DNA of 64,000 nucleotides from Adlercreutzia mucosicola DSM 19490. GTDB lineage: Bacteria; Actinomycetota; Coriobacteriia; Coriobacteriales; Eggerthellaceae. Under the pieces are notes generated by a model. The model saw only the letters and a list, made by a program, of their open reading frames with translations. It was not told the origin of the DNA and searched no databases. The DNA is taken from assembly GCF_000422625.1 (NCBI RefSeq), contig NZ_AUGK01000014.1, positions 34,843 to 98,842 on the forward strand, read 5' to 3'. The first letter of the stretch is position 1; every line of letters begins with the position of its first letter. A program made the position numbers and the translations under genes. Shown here piece by piece: positions 60,998-64,000 of the stretch.

Positions 60998-62502
60998 CGC
61001 GCCCCTCCTTCCCCGCCGAGCAGGTCGCCTTCCCGGGCAACACCGCAAGCCGCCCCCATGTCAGTCGCTCCGCGCCAGCTGTCGCCGTGGCTGCGCCGCG
61101 AGCCGCCGCGCGTGCCCGAGCGTCGCGGCTTGGGCGAGCGCCCGTCAAGGCGGGGTCGCTGACGGTAGCGCGTAGTGTGGCGACTCCACAAATTAATGAA
61201 CAGGATCACCACGAAGCTGAACACCAGAAGCACGATGGTCCAGAACCACGTGGCCTCGGTGTTTCCGTTCATCCACTCGAAGTAAATGGCGATGGGGATA
61301 GTGCGCGTCGTGCCCAACTGATTGCCGGCGAGAAACAGCGTGCAGCCGAACTCGCCCAGGGCCCGGGCGAAGGCGAGCACCGTGCCCGAGGCGATAGAGG
61401 ACCAGGACAGCGGCAGCATCAGCTTCACGAAGATGCGTCCGTTGGACCATCCCAAGGTGCGGGCCGCATCCATCATGTTCGGATCCAGGCTTTCAAAGGC
61501 CCCGCGGGCGCTGCGGTACATGAGCGGGAAGGCCACCACCACCGCGGCGATGACCGTGGCCTGCCAGCTGAACACCAACGGGAAGCCCACATCCTGGAAA
61601 AACTGGCCGAGGGCCGTATTGCGCCCCAGGGCCATAAGCAGCAGAAAGCCGCACACCGTCGGCGGCAACACCATCGGGATGGTGAAGATGGTGTCGAAGA
61701 CGTCCTGGGCCCGCTTGGAAATGCGCATGGTGAAATAGGCCGCTGCGAGCCCGAGGACGAACACGAACACAATAGCCACGCCGCAGGTCTTTAGTGTCAC
61801 CCACAAAGGCGACAAGTCCACCGAGGCAAGAAAGACGCCCAGTGATTCCACCGGTCCTGCCTCCTCGGCGATATGAGCCGCATCGGCAGCCACCAGGCGA
61901 AAGCTGTCCATCTGGGCCGGCCGTACTTCGGCCTTCACATCGTAGGCCTCATCGGAGCCTTCCACCGTCACGTAGAAGCGCCCCTCGGTCAGCTCGCGCC
62001 CGAAGGTGTAGGTGACCTCGCCCACGGTAAGGGAGGCGTCGGGGCCGTCGCCCGGCACGCCGACGAACGCATACCATTCGTCCTGGCCGGCCAAGGGGCT
62101 CACCCCCGCAGAGAAGTTGGAGTCCAGTGCCGCCAGCAAGCTCTTCACGTCATCCAAAGCCGGACCCTCCGACGCAATGCCGAATCGGTCGGCCGCCTCC
62201 TGGGGAATGAAGAGCACCGCGTAGTCCGCCGTGTTCACCACGGCCACGCGGTCTGGGGCGCTCATGCGATAGGTGTAGCCGAAGTCGCGCCCATCGACGG
62301 CTCGGGCCGATCCGGTGCGGGAACACTCGAAGGCCTCGGCGGCGAAATCGCAGCCCTCGATGCGGGCGGCATCGCCATCGGCCGACACCTCCACCTCGGG
62401 TGCGGCCCGCGAGGCCTCCGCACCGCTTTCGGCCCAAGCTGCCTGGGGAGAGAGAACAGCCAGGCACAGTGCCAGGCCAAGCCCCATCAACCGTCGCAGC
62501 AT
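60994..62502 (-). CDS. modB: Molybdate ABC permease with an extra exported N-terminal domain
   Basis: 502 residues from ATG 62502 (GGGAAGGAAG upstream). Residues 1-30 look like a signal or anchor; about 200 extracytoplasmic residues follow; the ModB permease begins near 235 (LWVTLKTCGVAIVFVFVLGL) with the EAA loop MMDAARTLGWSNGRIFVKLM. Bacterial ModB is normally about 225-260 residues, so the N-terminal domain is unusual. A basic ~50-residue tail ends the protein. Confidence 0.85.
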
Positions 62503-62540
62503 AGTCTTCCTTCCCACAGTGTTATCCCCAAGATGGCGGG

Positions 62541-62560
62541 ACGGGGCGCATCGGCCCCGT
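62541..62560 (-). terminator. Small hairpin between modA and modB
   Basis: ACGGGGC (62541-62547) pairs with GCCCCGT (62554-62560) around 6 nt. Without a T run it may be an attenuator or mRNA stabiliser that lowers modBC relative to modA. Confidence 0.45.
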
Positions 62561-62597
62561 TACCGCTCGCTTATCTCATTGTCTCACATATCGGCCG

Positions 62598-63536
62598 CTA
62601 CGCAGCGCGCTCGAAGCCCCATCGCTCCCAAATCTGAGCGCAGTCCTCGTCGGTCATGCACCAGGTGAGAAAGGCCTGGGCGGCCTCGGCGTTCTCGCTT
62701 TCAGCGCACACGGCACCAGGATAGGTGATGGGCCTGTGGGTATCGGCGGGTACCACCGAGCAAATCTCCACGCCACCCATACGGTACACATCGGAGGTGT
62801 ACACCATGGCAATGTCTACCTCGCCAGACTCGGCGTACTTGCACACATCGCCCACCTTGCCGCCCAAAGTCACCTTACTTTTGATGGCATCGGAGAAGGA
62901 GCCCCCCTTGCCCGTGGCATCGGCACCGGTCGCACCGTCGGGCTCGATATAGGCACCCACGGTCGTGAGCGCCTGGCAGGCGTAGTTGCCGGCGGGCACA
63001 TTCTCATCGCCCACTGCCAGGGTGTACTTGCCTGCAGCGATATCGGCCAGCGTGATATCGGTTCCCACCAGATCGCCGCCCTGCTTAGTCACAACGACGA
63101 GATCGTTGTTGAACATCGTCTGGCGCGTGTCCTCCTTCACATAGTCCTTTTCCACCGCATCGTCCATGGTGCCCTTCGAAGCCGTGATGAGCACGTCGGC
63201 GTACTGGCCTGCGGCGAGCATCTCCACCAGCGTGCCCGAGCCCTCGTACTGGGTATCGGCGAAGGTGACGTTCGGATGCTGAGATGTATAGAGCTCCTGA
63301 GCCTCAGCCATGGCCTTGGTAAGCGAGTTCGCGGCGAAAATCTGGAGCTTCACCGGCTCGCCCGTCGCGGACCCCTCCCCCGCGCCGGTGGCTGTCGCGT
63401 TCGGCTGCTCCTGACCCGACTCGGCACCCTTTGCCGGCTCCTCCGAGCTTTGGCCGCCGCAGCCGGCAAGACCGAGGGCAGCGATCATCATCGTGGCCGC
63501 GAGAGCGGCAAACAATCTCCTGGATATGTTCTTCAT
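62598..63536 (-). CDS. modA: Molybdate-binding lipoprotein
   Basis: 312 residues. Signal peptide with lipobox ALGLAGCGG (Cys about 26). The mature protein has LQIFAANSLTKAMAEAQELY, YEGSGTLVEMLAAGQYADVL ITA, NDLVVVTKQGG and DIAMVYTSDVYRMGG, as in ModA. It binds molybdate or tungstate outside the membrane. The insertion GADATGKGGSFSDA is unusual. A promoter flanked by palindromes lies upstream. Confidence 0.92.
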   Translation of the reverse strand: MKNISRRLFAALAATMMIAALGLAGCGGQSSEEPAKGAESGQEQPNATATGAGEGSATGEPVKLQIFAANSLTKAMAEAQELYTSQHPNVTFADTQYEGSGTLVEMLAAGQYADVLITASKGTMDDAVEKDYVKEDTRQTMFNNDLVVVTKQGGDLVGTDITLADIAAGKYTLAVGDENVPAGNYACQALTTVGAYIEPDGATGADATGKGGSFSDAIKSKVTLGGKVGDVCKYAESGEVDIAMVYTSDVYRMGGVEICSVVPADTHRPITYPGAVCAESENAEAAQAFLTWCMTDEDCAQIWERWGFERAA

Positions 63537-63557
63537 AGGACCTCCCTTGATTATATT

Positions 63558-63639
63558 ATTCTCATATGCGAATAATTCATGGACCTATAATAGCGCTCCC
63601 GATACCTCACCGCAAGGGTCATTATTCATATATGAGAAT
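63558..63639 (-). promoter_or_regulatory. modA promoter flanked by two palindromic sites
   Basis: Minus-strand TTGCGG (complement of 63610-63615), 17 bp, TATTAT (complement of 63587-63592). Sites ATTCTCATATGCGAAT (63558-63573) and ATTCATATATGAGAAT (63624-63639) are near-identical inverted copies on either side. They resemble a dimer operator for a metal/oxyanion regulator; they are not the E. coli ModE consensus. Confidence 0.7.
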
Positions 63640-63644
63640 AAAGA

Positions 63645-63672
63645 AAGCCCCCAAACCATAGGTCCGGGGGCT
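63645..63672 (-). terminator. rRNA operon terminator
   Basis: AGCCCCC pairs with GGGGGCT, followed on the minus strand by TTCTTTATT. A second hairpin, GGGCGC-TTTTTC-GCGCCC, lies between it and the 5S gene (about 63690-63706). Confidence 0.85.
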
Positions 63673-63728
63673 AAACTGCGTACAGCGGAGGGCGCGAAAA
63701 AGCGCCCCCTGCGAGCGGAACGACCTGT

Positions 63729-63844
63729 CCTCCCGCGGCCTCGCGCCGCAGTACTTTCGGCGAGGTGGGGCTTAACTGCCGAGTTCGGAATGGGATCGGG
63801 TGATCCCCCACTCCATGGTTCCGCTCGCGGGAGGCGCTCCCGCG
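63729..63844 (-). rRNA. rrf: 5S ribosomal RNA
   Basis: The minus strand carries the 5S core GATCCCATTCCGAACTCGGC and AGTTAAGCCCCACC, with terminal helix CCTCCCGCG/CGCGGGAGG. Length about 116 nt. It is last in a leftward 23S-5S unit. Confidence 0.92.
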
Positions 63845-63949
63845 CGGCGATATCCTGCCGCCGAGGGGCGTGGGGCCTCCCCCGCGCCGCCCTGGCGCCT
63901 GCATGCGCGCGACATCCCATCACGACCGGATCGCATGTTACTGGCAATG

Positions 63950-64000
63950 AAGAAGAGCTCGGGCTATTAGTAGCGCTCGCCTGAGCAGGTCGCCCTGCTT
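63950..64000 (-). rRNA. rrl: 23S ribosomal RNA, 3' end (cut by window edge)
   Basis: The minus strand ends ...GCGCTACTAATAGCCCGAGC, the typical 3' terminus of 23S rRNA in this group. The exact 3' end is uncertain by a few bases. About 105 bp of spacer separates it from 5S; no tRNA is in that spacer. Confidence 0.85.

Noticed and set aside
63558..63639. E. coli-type ModE operator
   Set aside because: The palindromes do not match the long ModE consensus with TATATA half-sites; only a generic dimer operator can be claimed.

Overview
The window is high-GC DNA from a gut actinobacterium, most likely class Coriobacteriia, family Eggerthellaceae (Adlercreutzia/Eggerthella-like). This is inferred from gene content: a bile salt hydrolase, a Tat-exported FAD reductase divergent from a polytopic LuxR regulator, ThyX, RicT, two DegV proteins and a two-subunit fumarase next to malic enzyme. 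No database search was possible.

Layout. 1-4470 is the right end of a prophage: a divergent CI-type switch with operators, a leftward early operon containing a tRNA-Arg(CCT), a membrane coiled-coil protein and a tyrosine integrase that stops just before the tmRNA gene. 4480-37633 is mainly chromosomal housekeeping: ssrA/smpB, bile salt hydrolase, M42 peptidase, tRNA-Thr, pyrE, an SOS-box-preceded radical-SAM/DUF4130 repair pair, DegV, pncB, ricT-holB-tmk, malic enzyme/fumarase, topA, an amino-acid ABC transporter, thyX, csp and ruvBA. 37630-53400 is accessory. ruvC has a 129-bp duplication of its 5' end and SOS promoter bracketing a three-gene DUF3791/DUF3990 island. Next comes a run of zinc-ribbon-anchored surface proteins containing a complete diversity-generating retroelement (DGR): reverse transcriptase, template repeat, Avd, variable repeat, 3' hairpin and target gene. 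Then come HEPN/MNT, a type III ToxIN system and a Schlafen-type ATPase, the last two separated by duplicated 3' ends of a neighbouring SDR gene. 53659-64000 holds yebC, the LuxR/flavoprotein pair, moaCA, modCBA and the 3' end of an rRNA operon (5S and 23S, minus strand).

The strongest result is the DGR. TR (46247-46378) and VR (46982-47113) differ at 22 positions, and every one is an adenine in the sense-strand template. This changes 15 residues at the C-terminus of a membrane-anchored, DUF6273/C-type-lectin-like protein with a cytoplasmic zinc ribbon. The other notable pattern is that small defence/TA-like cassettes are bracketed by duplicated ends of resident genes (ruvC 5' end; SDR 3' end twice). 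At ruvC this also copies a LexA-box promoter upstream of the cassette.

Functional links: bile salt hydrolase and an SDR resembling hydroxysteroid dehydrogenases suggest bile-acid metabolism; moaCA with modABC supports molybdoenzymes; ssrA with smpB gives trans-translation; SOS-like boxes precede both ruvCAB and the radical-SAM repair pair.
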